Shown: piece by piece, positions 10,447-19,678 of the stretch
How positions within the stretch are numbered: the first letter of the stretch is position 1
How the letters are laid out: each line of letters starts with the position of its first letter
Assembly (NCBI RefSeq): GCF_000813745.1
Contig: NZ_JWLC01000025.1
Coordinates: 124,001 to 188,000 of the forward strand
Direction: 5' to 3'
DNA from: Leisingera sp. ANG-M1
GTDB lineage: Bacteria; Pseudomonadota; Alphaproteobacteria; Rhodobacterales; Rhodobacteraceae
DNA: 64,000 nucleotides
Translations under genes and position numbers: made by a program
The notes under the pieces: generated by a model
Database searches by the model: none
Told to the model about the DNA's origin: nothing
The model's input: only the letters and a program-made list of their open reading frames with translations

Positions 10447-11448
10447 ATGACAGATTTTGCCCCCCTGCACCAGGCTGCACGTCTTTCCGTTGCGCCTATG
10501 ATGGACTGGACCGACCGGAACTGCCGCTATTTGCACCGGCTGCTGAGCCGGGAGACGCTGCTCTATACCGAGATGGTCACCGCTCCGGCGCTGGTGCGCG
10601 GCGGGGCGCTGCATTTGCTGGACTTCAACGTTGAAGAGCATCCGGTGGCGCTGCAGCTCGGCGGTTCGGACCCGGGAGAACTGGCCGAGGCCGCGCGGCT
10701 GGGGGCTGAGGCGGGATATGATGAAATCAACCTTAATTGCGGCTGCCCCAGCGACCGGGTGCAGTCCGGGGCTTTTGGCGCTGTGCTGATGCAGACGCCG
10801 GAGCTGGTGGCCGATTGCGTTGCTGCGATGCGCGAAGCGGTGCAGGTCGAAGTCACCGTCAAATGCCGCATCGGCGTTGATGAGCAGGAACCGGAAGACG
10901 TTCTGCCGGATTTCCTGGAGAAAGTCCGCACGGCCGGCTGCCAGCGGGTGACCATCCATGCCCGCAAGGCCTGGCTGCAAGGGTTGAGCCCCAAGGAGAA
11001 CCGGGACATTCCGCCGCTGGATTATGACCTGGTGCACCGGATGAAGGCGGCGTTTCCGGATCTGCACATCTCTATCAACGGCGGCATTGCGACGCTGGCC
11101 GAGGCCAAAGGGCATCTGGACCGTGGCCTGGATGGCGTGATGGTGGGGCGGGCGGCCTATCACCAGCCGGCCGATGTGCTTTGTGCGGCTGATCCCGAGA
11201 TTTACGGCCGCGGTGCGGCAAGCGATCCCGCGACGGCGGTGCTGCAGATGCTGCCTTATATCGAGGCGCGTCTGTCGGAAGGTGCCAAGCTGAACCAGAT
11301 CACCCGCCATATGCTGGGGCTGTTTGCGGGCAAGCCCGGCGCGCGGCAGTGGCGGCGGATGCTGTCCGAGGGTGCCTGCCGCTCGGGCGCCGGGCCGGAA
11401 CTGGTGGAACAGGCGCTGGCACAGGTGGCAAGCCAGGCGGCAGCCTGA
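10447..11448 (+). CDS. dusA: tRNA-dihydrouridine synthase A
   Basis: A 333-residue FMN enzyme that reduces specific uridines in the tRNA D-loop. The N-terminal VAPMMDWTDR motif, the NLNCGCPS motif with the catalytic cysteine near residue 99, and the C-terminal INGGI/GRAAYHQP phosphate-binding segments match DusA rather than DusB or DusC. ATG at 10447 (MTDFAPL) is preferred over an upstream in-frame start at 10411, which adds a Gly-rich extension. It stands alone between the TRAP operon and a TSUP permease. Confidence 0.93.
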   Translation: MTDFAPLHQAARLSVAPMMDWTDRNCRYLHRLLSRETLLYTEMVTAPALVRGGALHLLDFNVEEHPVALQLGGSDPGELAEAARLGAEAGYDEINLNCGCPSDRVQSGAFGAVLMQTPELVADCVAAMREAVQVEVTVKCRIGVDEQEPEDVLPDFLEKVRTAGCQRVTIHARKAWLQGLSPKENRDIPPLDYDLVHRMKAAFPDLHISINGGIATLAEAKGHLDRGLDGVMVGRAAYHQPADVLCAADPEIYGRGAASDPATAVLQMLPYIEARLSEGAKLNQITRHMLGLFAGKPGARQWRRMLSEGACRSGAGPELVEQALAQVASQAAA

Positions 11449-11535
11449 CGCAGCGCCCTTGCGTGCTATTGCCTTGTGCTGGCTGGCGGCGGCAGCTAAC
11501 CCTTTGCCGGTGACGCATAACTCCGAGGTGCCCGC

Positions 11536-12390
11536 ATGACCGATCCCGCCGTGACCGCTGCCCTATGGCCGGAGCCTGCACTGCTGATGCAGATGGCGGG
11601 GCTTCTGGTGGTGATCGGCGCTTTTGCGGGCGTTCTCGCCGGGCTGCTTGGTGTCGGCGGGGGCATCGTGCTGGTGCCCGCGTTTTTCTATGCCTTCCAG
11701 ACACTGGGCTACGGCGGCGATCAGCTGATGCAGATCTGCCTTGCGACCTCTTTGGCGACAATCATCGTTACTTCGGTGCGCTCGGTGATGAGCCACAATA
11801 AGAAGGGCGCTGTGGACTGGGAGATCCTGCGCAGCTGGGGGCTTGGCATCGCATTGGGCGCAATTGTCGGTGTGCTTGCGGCCTCGGCCCTGCGCTCCAC
11901 GGTGCTGCAGGGCGTGTTTGGCGGGCTGGCGCTGGTGATCGGCTGCTACCTGGGGCTGGGACGTTCGGAATGGCGGCTGGACGAAACCATGCCACGGGGC
12001 GGCAAGCGGATGGCGCTTTCGCCCTCGGTCGGGTTCCTGTCGGTCCTGATGGGGATTGGAGGTGGCAGCTTCGGGGTGCCGCTGATGACCCTGCACGGGG
12101 TTGCGGTGCACCGGGCGGTGGCAACAGCGGCAGGTTTTGGCGTGATCATTGCGGTGCCATCGGTGGCAGGCTTCCTGTTGCTGGAGGTGGACCCGGCCAC
12201 ACGGCCGCCGTTCACGATCGGTGCGGTCAATCTGGTGGCCTTTTTCATCGTGATTGCGATGACCCTGGTGACGGCACCCTGGGGCGTGAAACTGGCACAT
12301 GCGATGAACCCGAAGCCGCTGAAGCGGGTGTTCGGTGCGTTCCTGGTGCTGGTGGCGCTTAACATGCTGCGCAAGGCGTTTGGGTATTGA
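11536..12390 (+). CDS. TSUP family permease (TauE/SafE type)
   Basis: A 284-residue membrane protein with the two-fold repeat of the TSUP family. GLLGVGGGIVLVP at about 36-48 and LMGIGGGSFGVPLM at about 172-185 are the two glycine-rich motifs. About eight helices are expected. Members export or import sulfite, sulfoacetate and other organosulfur or sulfur oxyanions; the substrate here is unknown. The stop at 12390 lies six bases before the next gene, so the two may be co-transcribed. A second TSUP gene occurs at 53800. Confidence 0.88.
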   Translation: MTDPAVTAALWPEPALLMQMAGLLVVIGAFAGVLAGLLGVGGGIVLVPAFFYAFQTLGYGGDQLMQICLATSLATIIVTSVRSVMSHNKKGAVDWEILRSWGLGIALGAIVGVLAASALRSTVLQGVFGGLALVIGCYLGLGRSEWRLDETMPRGGKRMALSPSVGFLSVLMGIGGGSFGVPLMTLHGVAVHRAVATAAGFGVIIAVPSVAGFLLLEVDPATRPPFTIGAVNLVAFFIVIAMTLVTAPWGVKLAHAMNPKPLKRVFGAFLVLVALNMLRKAFGY

Positions 12391-12395
12391 AGATT

Positions 12396-13202
12396 ATGGA
12401 AAAGCAATTGGAGCACTACCGGGGCAAGGGCTGGGTGCGTTTCGACCACGACCGCCAAGTGGCCGATTGGGCTGCGGATGCGCTGAAGCACGGGATCCGG
12501 TCGCTGGACGACCCGGCCTGCGCCGAATGGTTTCAATGCGAGCGTACCTGGTTCATCGGTGTCGATGCCTTGCCGAATGATTCAGAAGGACGGCTGCAGG
12601 ACGGCCCGCCTCTGGCCGGAGCGCCGGTAGACTTTATCAGGCGCAACATTGGCTCCATACCCTCGTTGCACCGGGCACAGGTGTCCTCGGTCTTTCCCGG
12701 TTACCCGCGCCCGCGCCCGGGTGAGGGCGAGGCCGCCTTCCGCTACCGCATCAAACGCGATGCGGCGCATGTGGACGGGGTTAAAATGTACGGCGAGCAC
12801 CGCCGACGCAAGGTGGAGGAACCGCATGCCTGGGTGCTGGGCATTCCGCTCAATGAAAGCAGCCCGGACGCTTCGCCGCTGGTGATCTGGGAGGGCAGCC
12901 ACCACATCATGCGCCGCGCCTTTGCCGCCGCATTTGAGGGTGTGCCCAGGACCGGCTGGGTAGATGTGGATGTGACCGACGCCTACACTGCGGCCCGCGC
13001 CGAAGTGTTCGAGACCTGCCCGCGGATCACCGTGCATGCCAAGCCTGGCGAGTCCTATCTGATGCACCGGTTGTGCCTGCACGGGGTCGCGCCTTGGGGC
13101 GAGGGGGCGACGGCGCCGGAAGAGGGCCGCATGATCGCCTATTTCCGTCCGGAACTTGCGGACTGGACTAAGGGATGGCTGGCGGAGGCAGTGGCTGGGT
13201 AA
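12396..13202 (+). CDS. Phytanoyl-CoA dioxygenase-like protein, function unknown
   Basis: A 268-residue soluble protein read from ATG at 12396; a TTG at 12387 overlaps the TSUP stop and is less likely. The layout suggests a non-haem iron/2-oxoglutarate dioxygenase: AHVDG gives a candidate HxD pair at His125 and Asp127, and MHRLCLHGVAPW supplies a distal histidine at 229 with an arginine at 225. The core strand WVLGIPLNES and the EGSHH segment also fit this fold. The substrate is unknown. The tight spacing after the TSUP permease suggests an operon, possibly for an exported or imported sulfur compound (weak inference). Confidence 0.62.
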   Translation: MEKQLEHYRGKGWVRFDHDRQVADWAADALKHGIRSLDDPACAEWFQCERTWFIGVDALPNDSEGRLQDGPPLAGAPVDFIRRNIGSIPSLHRAQVSSVFPGYPRPRPGEGEAAFRYRIKRDAAHVDGVKMYGEHRRRKVEEPHAWVLGIPLNESSPDASPLVIWEGSHHIMRRAFAAAFEGVPRTGWVDVDVTDAYTAARAEVFETCPRITVHAKPGESYLMHRLCLHGVAPWGEGATAPEEGRMIAYFRPELADWTKGWLAEAVAG

Positions 13203-13887
13203 GCGGTGCTGGCGACCGGCAGAGAAGCCCCTTTGGGTTTCGCGCCGCCATGTTCGCCGGAGGAGCGGAAACTGCACTTTCTCCTGGGCGGGCCGGATTG
13301 GCTGAAACGCACATGTTTTTTGTGATTGGCACCGGTAGCCGGGAAAGCCGGATGGCGGCGTGGGTTCGGCCTCAAGCAGGCCACCGTTTATATTGCAAAA
13401 GTTGTAATATCCCCAGCGAATCCCCGAAAGCCAAGACCGCTGGAGAAGGCCGCCGGATCATAAACTTTCTTCCGGTTGGATGAAATGCCACGGGAATGTA
13501 TGCTCGTAAAACGGTTATAACATGGTTTCGCAAAGGTCTGGACGCTTTTCTGGAGATAGTGTTGTGCATCCTGACCGTGCGAAGTTTTGGAATTTTCAAA
13601 ACGAGATCCTGCATGGAGCTGGACGCTAAGGTATGGCCGTCGTGCCAAGGATACATGTTTTATTTCAGATGGTTGCTCTGTTTTTTTGAGAGGCTTTGCG
13701 AACTGAATGTGAATGAGTATTCTGGAAATCTTAAATTGCGGCAACGCTTCCCCTTGGTTTTCTGATCCAGATTTCCCCTAAACATACGTTTTTCTGAATA
13801 AAAGCACCGTGAGACGAGAGTTAACCCGCTGGTATTCACTCCCGCGTAAAAGTCGTATTGCGAACATGTAACTTGTGAGGAAGCATC
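13203..13887. other. Long intergenic region before chemoreceptor gene
   Basis: I see no convincing gene. Composition is more AT-rich than the flanks from about 13300 to 13880, with runs such as TTTTTTT at 13679-13685. It contains an imperfect palindrome, TATTGCAA-aag-TTGTAATA, at 13391-13409, and ACATGTAA at 13864-13871 just before the chemoreceptor start. Short open frames on both strands here lack ribosome sites or family resemblance. It probably holds the chemoreceptor promoter, and the end of the upstream transcript. Confidence 0.55.
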
Positions 13888-15939
13888 GTGTTTACCCGTC
13901 AAAGAATATCAATTCTAGGGGTTGCCCTAACCATTGCCGGGCTTTTGAGTGCCTCTGCCGTCTTTGTGACAACCCGGCTCAGCTCTGCTGCGGAGGAGAA
14001 CCTGACCCGAGCCTATGAGCAGCAGTACCAGTCATATTTGCTGGCCGACGAGCTGCGCCAGTCCAGCGATGACCTGACCAGGCTTGCCCGGACATATGTT
14101 GTCACGGGCGATGCGTCTTACGAACAGCAGTACATGGATATTCTTGCAATTCGGAATGGCAAAAAGGAGCGCCCCGCGGACTACCACCGGGTGTACTGGG
14201 ATTTCGTGGCTGCGGGCCGCCCGGTTCCGCCCGGCAGCGGCCTCACCCGGTCGCTGGAGGACCTGATGCGGGATGCCGGTTTCACCGAGCAGGAATTTGC
14301 TTTGCTGGAAAAGGCCAAGGCCAACTCCGACGGGCTTGTTGCGTTGGAAGTGCAGGCCATGAACGCGGTGAAAGGGCTCTTTCCGGACAACGCGGGGAAC
14401 TACACCGTCGAGGGAGAACCCGACTTTGCCCTGGCGCGGGATCTGATGCATTCGAAGGAATATCATCAGTACAAAGCCGACATCATGGCGCCGCTTGATG
14501 AGTTCCTGGCCTCGCCGGAACTGCGCATTGCCGGGAGGATCGATCAGTTGCGGGCAGATTATCTTGCCGCAAGCACCGCCTCGAAATACGCAACAACGGC
14601 CATGGTCCTCATTACCCTTCTGACCGGAACCGTTCTGATCCTCAGCATCTTGCGTCCCTTGGCCCGGATTACCCAGACCATGCATGCCTTTTATAACGGC
14701 GAAGAGGTTTCCCGAGTGCCGGGCGCCGGGCGCAAGGATGAGTTTGGCGAACTGGCCCGCAGCCTGGAGCAGACCATTCAGGCCTCCCGCAGCAATTCGA
14801 TGCTGGCGGATGAGGTGCAGAACATCACCGAAATGGCGCGCCGCGGCGATTTCAGCGGCCGCATCGACAGTGCCAAGGGCGACGGCCGCGGAATCGTGAC
14901 CTCGGCCAACGGGCTGATGGAGCAGCTCGACAAAGCGTTCCTCGAGATCTCCGCAATTCTGGAGCGGATCGCCCGTGGCGACCTTTCACAGCGGGCGGAA
15001 ACCGATCTTGAAGGCCGCTATGCCGAGATCCTGTCCCATGCCGAAACTGCACGGGCAGAGCTGGAGCGGATCGTATCCCGTGCCCGCAGCGGTGCCGACT
15101 CGCTGGATGGCCGCGCGTCGTCCCTCTCCACAATGATGCACAATGTTCAGCAGTCTTCGACAGACAATGCTGCTTCGCTGGAGGAAGCCAACGCAGTGAC
15201 AGCATCAGTGACGCAATCGGTGCAGCAGACCTCCAAAAGCGCCGAGAAAGTTCGCGGCGCGGCGCAGTCTGCGAGCGACAGCGCGTTTGAAGTCGCCGAA
15301 GGGTTCGACAAGGTGATGGCCGCGATGGAGGAGATTGAGGCGTCGTCGGAGGAGATTCTGAAGATCTCCGACCTGATCGACAATATCGCTTTCCAGACCA
15401 ACTTGCTGGCGCTGAACGCAGGCGTCGAGGCAGCGCGCGCCGGGCAGACCGGCAGCGGTTTTGCGGTGGTGGCAAACGAAGTCCGAACGCTGGCCCAGCA
15501 TACGTCGGATGCGGCCGGCAAGATCGGCGGGCTGAGCAAGACCAGCAACGCCCGGGTGTCCGAAGGCAAAAGCCTGGCTGGCAAGGTCGGCGGCCTCATT
15601 GCGACGGTAAAGGATGAGGTCACCAACATCAGCAAGCTGATTGCCGAGGTGTCCGACCGGACGCAGGAGCAGGCATTGCAAATGAACGAGGTGTCCTCGT
15701 CTTTGTCGAGCCTGGACCAGAACACCCAGCAGAACACGCACCTGGTGAACGAGTCGTCGGAAACGGCCGGCAAGCTGCTTCAGGACGCCAGCCGCCTGCG
15801 CAGCACCGTGGCAAGTTTTGAGCTGGCAGGCGGCAGCAGCGCTGCTGAGACCGCGCTGGATCAGGCTTGGGATCAGAACTGGAGCGGAGCCGGCCAGGAG
15901 GCGTTCCAGCCTGAAGTCCTCCGGCAAGCAGCATCATAG
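13888..15939 (+). CDS. Methyl-accepting chemotaxis protein
   Basis: A 683-residue membrane chemoreceptor starting at GTG 13888, preceded by GAGGAAG. Helix 1 is at about 8-28, a ~200-residue periplasmic sensor follows, helix 2 is at about 232-252, and then come one or two HAMP-like units (to ~390) and the cytoplasmic signalling coiled coil. The hairpin tip carries [20 protein letters not shown], the CheA/CheW contact region. The C-terminus ends in RQAAS without an aromatic CheR-binding pentapeptide, unlike the receptor at 33238. The ligand is unknown; the sensor domain does not match a family I can name. Confidence 0.92.
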   Translation: MFTRQRISILGVALTIAGLLSASAVFVTTRLSSAAEENLTRAYEQQYQSYLLADELRQSSDDLTRLARTYVVTGDASYEQQYMDILAIRNGKKERPADYHRVYWDFVAAGRPVPPGSGLTRSLEDLMRDAGFTEQEFALLEKAKANSDGLVALEVQAMNAVKGLFPDNAGNYTVEGEPDFALARDLMHSKEYHQYKADIMAPLDEFLASPELRIAGRIDQLRADYLAASTASKYATTAMVLITLLTGTVLILSILRPLARITQTMHAFYNGEEVSRVPGAGRKDEFGELARSLEQTIQASRSNSMLADEVQNITEMARRGDFSGRIDSAKGDGRGIVTSANGLMEQLDKAFLEISAILERIARGDLSQRAETDLEGRYAEILSHAETARAELERIVSRARSGADSLDGRASSLSTMMHNVQQSSTDNAASLEEANAVTASVTQSVQQTSKSAEKVRGAAQSASDSAFEVAEGFDKVMAAMEEIEASSEEILKISDLIDNIAFQTNLLALNAGVEAARAGQTGSGFAVVANEVRTLAQHTSDAAGKIGGLSKTSNARVSEGKSLAGKVGGLIATVKDEVTNISKLIAEVSDRTQEQALQMNEVSSSLSSLDQNTQQNTHLVNESSETAGKLLQDASRLRSTVASFELAGGSSAAETALDQAWDQNWSGAGQEAFQPEVLRQAAS

Positions 15940-15967
15940 CCTGCCGGCTGCGATACGACAGGAAAAC

Positions 15968-16008
15968 TGCCCCAATTGTTCACGTGCGGAACTTTGGGGC
16001 AATGTTTT
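15968..16008 (+). terminator. Probable terminator of chemoreceptor gene
   Basis: TGCCCCAA (15968-15975) pairs with TTGGGGCA (15994-16001) around an 18-base loop, followed by ATGTTTT. It lies 28 bases after the stop of the chemoreceptor and ahead of the convergent DUF1289 gene. The large loop makes this weaker than the other terminators in the window. Confidence 0.5.
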
Positions 16009-16048
16009 CCCGCCTGGTGCCTAAACGCCGGCTTTGCCGCGCGCCGCG

Positions 16049-16282
16049 TTAGCTCCGTTTTAGCCTTGCGCCGCGGCCGCCGCGGCGCTTGACCAGTTTG
16101 CTGGCGCGGGCGGGGAGGTCGCTCATGATGTCAGCGCGCTCGTCATTGGTCATCTTCGACCAGTCGCGGATCTCGTCAATGGAGCGGTAACAGCCCGTGC
16201 AGATGCGTGCCTCCGGATGGACGACGCAGATCTTGATGCAGGGGGACTGGATTTCGTCCCGTTTCCAAACGTCGTCAGTCAT
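16049..16282 (-). CDS. DUF1289 domain protein
   Basis: A 77-residue protein with the DUF1289 cysteine pattern: SPCIKICVV and then CTGCYRSIDEI, four cysteines likely to bind a metal, followed by a W and a basic tail (KLVKRRGGRGARLKR). Function unknown. It starts three bases after the ruvX stop and so is the third gene of a ccmI-ruvX-DUF1289 unit on the minus strand. Its small size and basic end would allow nucleic-acid contact, but nothing proves it. Confidence 0.85.
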   Translation of the reverse strand: MTDDVWKRDEIQSPCIKICVVHPEARICTGCYRSIDEIRDWSKMTNDERADIMSDLPARASKLVKRRGGRGARLKRS

Positions 16283-16285
16283 CGA

Positions 16286-16759
16286 TCATCCATTCGTCAA
16301 ATGCCGCATCCGGTCCAATGCGCCTTGGAGAATATAGGAGGCCGCGACGTGATCGATAACCTCTGCACGGCGTTTGCGTGTCGTATCTGCTTCAAGAAGC
16401 GCTTTTTCTGCCGCCACGGTGCTGAGCCGTTCGTCCCAGAAACCGATCGGGAGATCGGTGAGCTGGGCGAGGTTGCGGGCAAAGGCACGGGTGGACTGGC
16501 AGCGGGGGCCTTCAGAGCCGTCCATGTTGCGCGGCAGGCCTAGCAGGATGCCGCTGATATCGCGTTCCTTTTGGATCTCCAGAAGCCGTGCGGCATCCAG
16601 CGAAAATTTCTTGCGCTTGACGGTTTCCAATGGCGTGGCCACGGCGCCGATGCGGTCCGAGACAGCAACGCCGATGGTCTTGGTGCCAAGGTCCAGCCCC
16701 ATCAGCGCGTTCATCGGCGGCAGGGCAGCGGCGAAGTCTTCAAAAGCGTCGTGGATCAT
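16286..16759 (-). CDS. ruvX: YqgF/RuvX family nuclease
   Basis: A 157-residue protein with an RNase H-like fold: LGLDLGTKTIG-type first strand (MGLDLGTKTIGVAVSD at about 20-35), the GLPRNMDGSEG loop and the WDERLST motif, with acidic residues at Asp22, Glu110 and a late Asp. Members act in pre-16S rRNA 5' processing and are often called Holliday junction resolvases. The ATG at 16759 overlaps the ccmI stop by four bases, so it is translationally coupled to ccmI. An internal ATG at about residue 16 is an alternative start. Confidence 0.92.
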   Translation of the reverse strand: MIHDAFEDFAAALPPMNALMGLDLGTKTIGVAVSDRIGAVATPLETVKRKKFSLDAARLLEIQKERDISGILLGLPRNMDGSEGPRCQSTRAFARNLAQLTDLPIGFWDERLSTVAAEKALLEADTTRKRRAEVIDHVAASYILQGALDRMRHLTNG

Positions 16760-17997
16760 TCTGCAAGTCCTGCCTGGGCGGCGATGGTGTCGATCAGGGC
16801 CAGCGCTTCGGGGTCGGCCGAGAACACAGTGCGCGCCTCATCATAGATGGTGCGGGCGCGGTCAGTGTCGCCCAGCACGGAAAGGGCACCGATCAGCCGG
16901 GCCCATTCATCTGCGCTGCCGCCCTCGGATGCCAGGCGGTCCGACAGGCGGGTGACCATGCCGCGGATCATCTCCTGCTGTTCTTCTGCAGACAGCTCTG
17001 CCGCGCCTTCCATCTGTTCGGTGCTGGGGCCGGGCAGGGCAGCGGGGGCGGAGCCGCCGCCAGGGGTGATCGGGCGATGCTGCACGCCGGCGCGGAAGGC
17101 CATTTCCTCGATCTGGCCCTGGATGCCTTGGATCCAGGGGGCTTCAGCCGGGCCGCTCCGCAGGGTTTCGGCCCACTCGCGGTAGGCAAGGTCCGGGCGG
17201 CCGATCTGGCCCAGCATCAGACCCCAGTAATAGCGGGCAGGGCCATGCTCAGGGTCAATGGCGCGCGCCTTGCGCAGGTCGGTTTGCGCTTCCGGCGAGA
17301 CATAGCCGCCTGCTGCCATGATCCGCAGCTCCGCCAGCTCGGTGAAATCGCGGGCGTTGACCTGGCCGTTGGCCAGGCGGATGTAGTTCTCCTTGGCCTC
17401 ATAAGCCGCCTTGAAGTTGCCGAGGTTGGCTTCGTGCTGTGCCAGTAGGGCCTGGCCCTGAGGGTCGTCTGCACGCTCGCCTGCGGTTTTGCGCAGCTGT
17501 TCAACCAGCTGAACATAGCCTTCCTCAACCTGAGGCTTGGGCAGGGCGGGCACATCGGCTTCTGCTTCGGCCTGGGAGGGGCGGTTTTCGGCGCGCTCGC
17601 CTGCCAGGCGGATGCGGTCCTCAAGGCCCAGATCGCCGTAGCCCGGTGCGCCAAGCTGCCAGTATACCCCCAATGTGCCGCCAGTGATCAGCAGCGCCAT
17701 TGCACCGGCAAAGACCAGGGACAGGCCCTTGGGCTGTGCCGGGCCGCTCTTGCGCTTTTGCAGCTGGGCGTCGGCGGCCAGGATGCGGCGGGAAATCTCG
17801 GTGCGGATGCGCTCGGCGTCGGCCTCGACGATGACGCCGCGGGCCAGGTCCTTGTCCACTTCGCGCAGCTGCTGGCGGTAAACGCGCAGGTCGTAGGCTG
17901 CGGCCGGCTCGCCCAATTCGCGGGCGCGGACAAGGATCATTGCCAGCAGGAGGGCTGCCGCAAAGGCGATGAATGCGGTGACTATCCAGAAAACCAT
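16756..17997 (-). CDS. ccmI: Cytochrome c biogenesis protein CcmI
   Basis: A 413-residue membrane-anchored apocytochrome c chaperone. Helix 1 is at about 3-22, followed by a cytoplasmic leucine-zipper-like loop rich in Arg and Glu, a second helix near 98-115, and a periplasmic TPR-like domain to the end. ATG at 17997 follows GGAGACACT. The other ccm genes of this window (ccmABCDG) are nearly 40 kb away, so ccmI is expressed separately with ruvX. CcmI hands apocytochrome to the CcmFH ligation machinery, which is not in the window. Confidence 0.9.
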   Translation of the reverse strand: MVFWIVTAFIAFAAALLLAMILVRARELGEPAAAYDLRVYRQQLREVDKDLARGVIVEADAERIRTEISRRILAADAQLQKRKSGPAQPKGLSLVFAGAMALLITGGTLGVYWQLGAPGYGDLGLEDRIRLAGERAENRPSQAEAEADVPALPKPQVEEGYVQLVEQLRKTAGERADDPQGQALLAQHEANLGNFKAAYEAKENYIRLANGQVNARDFTELAELRIMAAGGYVSPEAQTDLRKARAIDPEHGPARYYWGLMLGQIGRPDLAYREWAETLRSGPAEAPWIQGIQGQIEEMAFRAGVQHRPITPGGGSAPAALPGPSTEQMEGAAELSAEEQQEMIRGMVTRLSDRLASEGGSADEWARLIGALSVLGDTDRARTIYDEARTVFSADPEALALIDTIAAQAGLAE

Positions 17998-18059
17998 AGT
18001 GTCTCCGTAGTTTGGATTTCATCTATATGCGGGGCGGGCTGAACAAAAGGGCCAAACTG

Positions 18060-18073
18060 CCGCGCCGGCGCGG
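18060..18073. repeat. 14-base perfect GC palindrome upstream of soxB
   Basis: CCGCGCCGGCGCGG is a perfect palindrome in the 198-base gap between the divergent ccmI and soxB genes. It may be a protein-binding site or simply a by-product of high GC content. No poly-T follows, so it is not an intrinsic terminator. Confidence 0.3.
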
Positions 18074-18195
18074 GGCATGCCGCAATGCGTCATTAAGATA
18101 TGTCGCAATAACGCAGAAAGGGGACGATAAACGGCACGGGTCAGCCATGCGTTTAGGGCATACCCGCTACCAGACACGAACCATCGGATTCGCTC

Positions 18196-19440
18196 ATGAA
18201 ACGCTATTCAGTCTTTGCTGTTGCGCGGGAAGCCCTGCGCTATCACACCGGATGGGAGCGCGCCTGGCGCTCGCCGGAACCCAAACGCCATTACGATGTT
18301 GTCATCGTTGGTGCGGGCGGGCATGGCCTCGCCACCGCCTATTACCTGGGCAAGAATTACGGCATCACCAATGTCGCAATTATCGAGAAAGGCTGGCTTG
18401 GCGGCGGCAACACAGGCCGCAACACCACCATCATCCGCTCGAACTACCTGCAGGATCCCTCGGCCGCGATCTATGAAAAGGCGCGCAGCCTCTATGAGAC
18501 CATGTCGCAGGACCTGAACTACAACGTGATGTTCAGCCCGCGCGGCGTGATCATGCTGGCGCAGACCGAGCATGAGATCCGCGGCTATAAGCGCACCGCG
18601 CATGCCAACCAGCAGCAGGGTGTGCAGACCGAGTGGATCACCCCGGAGCGCGTCAAAGAGATCGTGCCGATCATCAACCTGCACGGCCCCCGTTACCCCG
18701 TGCTGGGCGGCCTGTGGCAGGAACGCGGCGGCACCGCCCGTCACGATGCCGTGGCCTGGGGTTACGCGCGTGCATGTTCCGACATGGGCATGGACATCAT
18801 CCAGAAATGCGAAGTCACCGGTGTGCGCACCGAAAACGGCCGCACCGTGGGTGTCGACACCACCAAAGGCCCGATTGACTGCGACAAGATCGGCATGATC
18901 GTTGCCGGCAACGCCTCGGTGCTGTCGGAAATGGCGGGCTTCCGTCTGCCGATGGAATCCGTGGCCCTGCAGGCGATGGTGTCCGAGCCGATCAAACCGT
19001 GCATGGATGTGGTTGTGATGGCCAACACCGTGCACGGCTACATGTCTCAGTCGGACAAAGGCGAGATGGTCATCGGCGGCGGCACCGACGGGTTCAACAA
19101 CTACACCCAGCGCGGCAGCTTCCACCATATCGAGGAAACCGTGCGCGCCCTGGTCGAAACCTTCCCGATGGTCAGCCGCCTGAAGATGCTGCGCCAGTGG
19201 GGCGGCATCGTGGATGTGACCGGCGACCGCTCGCCGATCATTTCCAAGACCCCGGTTCAGAACTGCTTCATCAACTGCGGCTGGGGCACCGGCGGCTTTA
19301 AGTCGATCCCGGGTTCGGGCTGGGCGATGGCAGAGCTGATGGCCACCGGCCACTCGCCGCTGACCGAGGAGTTCTCGATCAACCGCTTCAAAGAAGGCAA
19401 GTTCATCGACGAGAGCGTCGCCGCTGGTGTGGCGCACTGA
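18196..19440 (+). CDS. soxB: Sarcosine oxidase subunit beta
   Basis: A 414-residue FAD/FMN flavoprotein subunit of heterotetrameric sarcosine oxidase, which oxidatively demethylates sarcosine to glycine with H2O2 and 5,10-methylene-tetrahydrofolate. The dinucleotide fold VVIVGAGGHGLATAYYLG lies at about 35-52. GGTARHDAVAWGYA places a histidine at 183 where the family attaches FMN covalently. ATG at 18196 has only a weak ribosome site. First gene of a soxB-D-A-G operon; the folate-related genes that often follow this operon are absent here. Confidence 0.95.
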   Translation: MKRYSVFAVAREALRYHTGWERAWRSPEPKRHYDVVIVGAGGHGLATAYYLGKNYGITNVAIIEKGWLGGGNTGRNTTIIRSNYLQDPSAAIYEKARSLYETMSQDLNYNVMFSPRGVIMLAQTEHEIRGYKRTAHANQQQGVQTEWITPERVKEIVPIINLHGPRYPVLGGLWQERGGTARHDAVAWGYARACSDMGMDIIQKCEVTGVRTENGRTVGVDTTKGPIDCDKIGMIVAGNASVLSEMAGFRLPMESVALQAMVSEPIKPCMDVVVMANTVHGYMSQSDKGEMVIGGGTDGFNNYTQRGSFHHIEETVRALVETFPMVSRLKMLRQWGGIVDVTGDRSPIISKTPVQNCFINCGWGTGGFKSIPGSGWAMAELMATGHSPLTEEFSINRFKEGKFIDESVAAGVAH

Positions 19441-19454
19441 TGGGGGGTGGCAAG

Positions 19455-19637
19455 TCAGAAGGCACTCAGTGCTCCGTCAAACAGGTGGCAAAGCATGTGC
19501 TTCGCAAACCTGACGGGCGCAGGGCCTTTGAACTTGCCTTCCGGGTGGTCGCGTTCATGCCGACGCCAATCGATGTAACCGAGAAGAAGCAAAGCTGCGG
19601 CAACCGCAACGAGAATCCAGATCAACATGAGATTCAC
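19455..19637 (-). CDS. Possible small single-pass membrane protein, antisense in sox operon
   Basis: On the minus strand between soxB and soxD is a 60-codon frame (GTG at 19637, or ATG at 19628). It encodes one clear membrane helix (LMLIWILVAVAAALLLLGYI) followed by a charged segment (DWRRHERDHPEGKFKG) and a C-terminal cysteine-histidine patch. The amino-acid composition looks like a real protein. It explains the unusually wide 238-base gap in an otherwise tight operon. Against it: no good ribosome site for either start, and opposite orientation to the operon. No family recognised. Confidence 0.42.
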   Translation of the reverse strand: MNLMLIWILVAVAAALLLLGYIDWRRHERDHPEGKFKGPAPVRFAKHMLCHLFDGALSAF

Positions 19638-19678
19638 GTGGGTAGCCGCGCCGAAAATTCAAGCTGGAGGTTCCGCCT

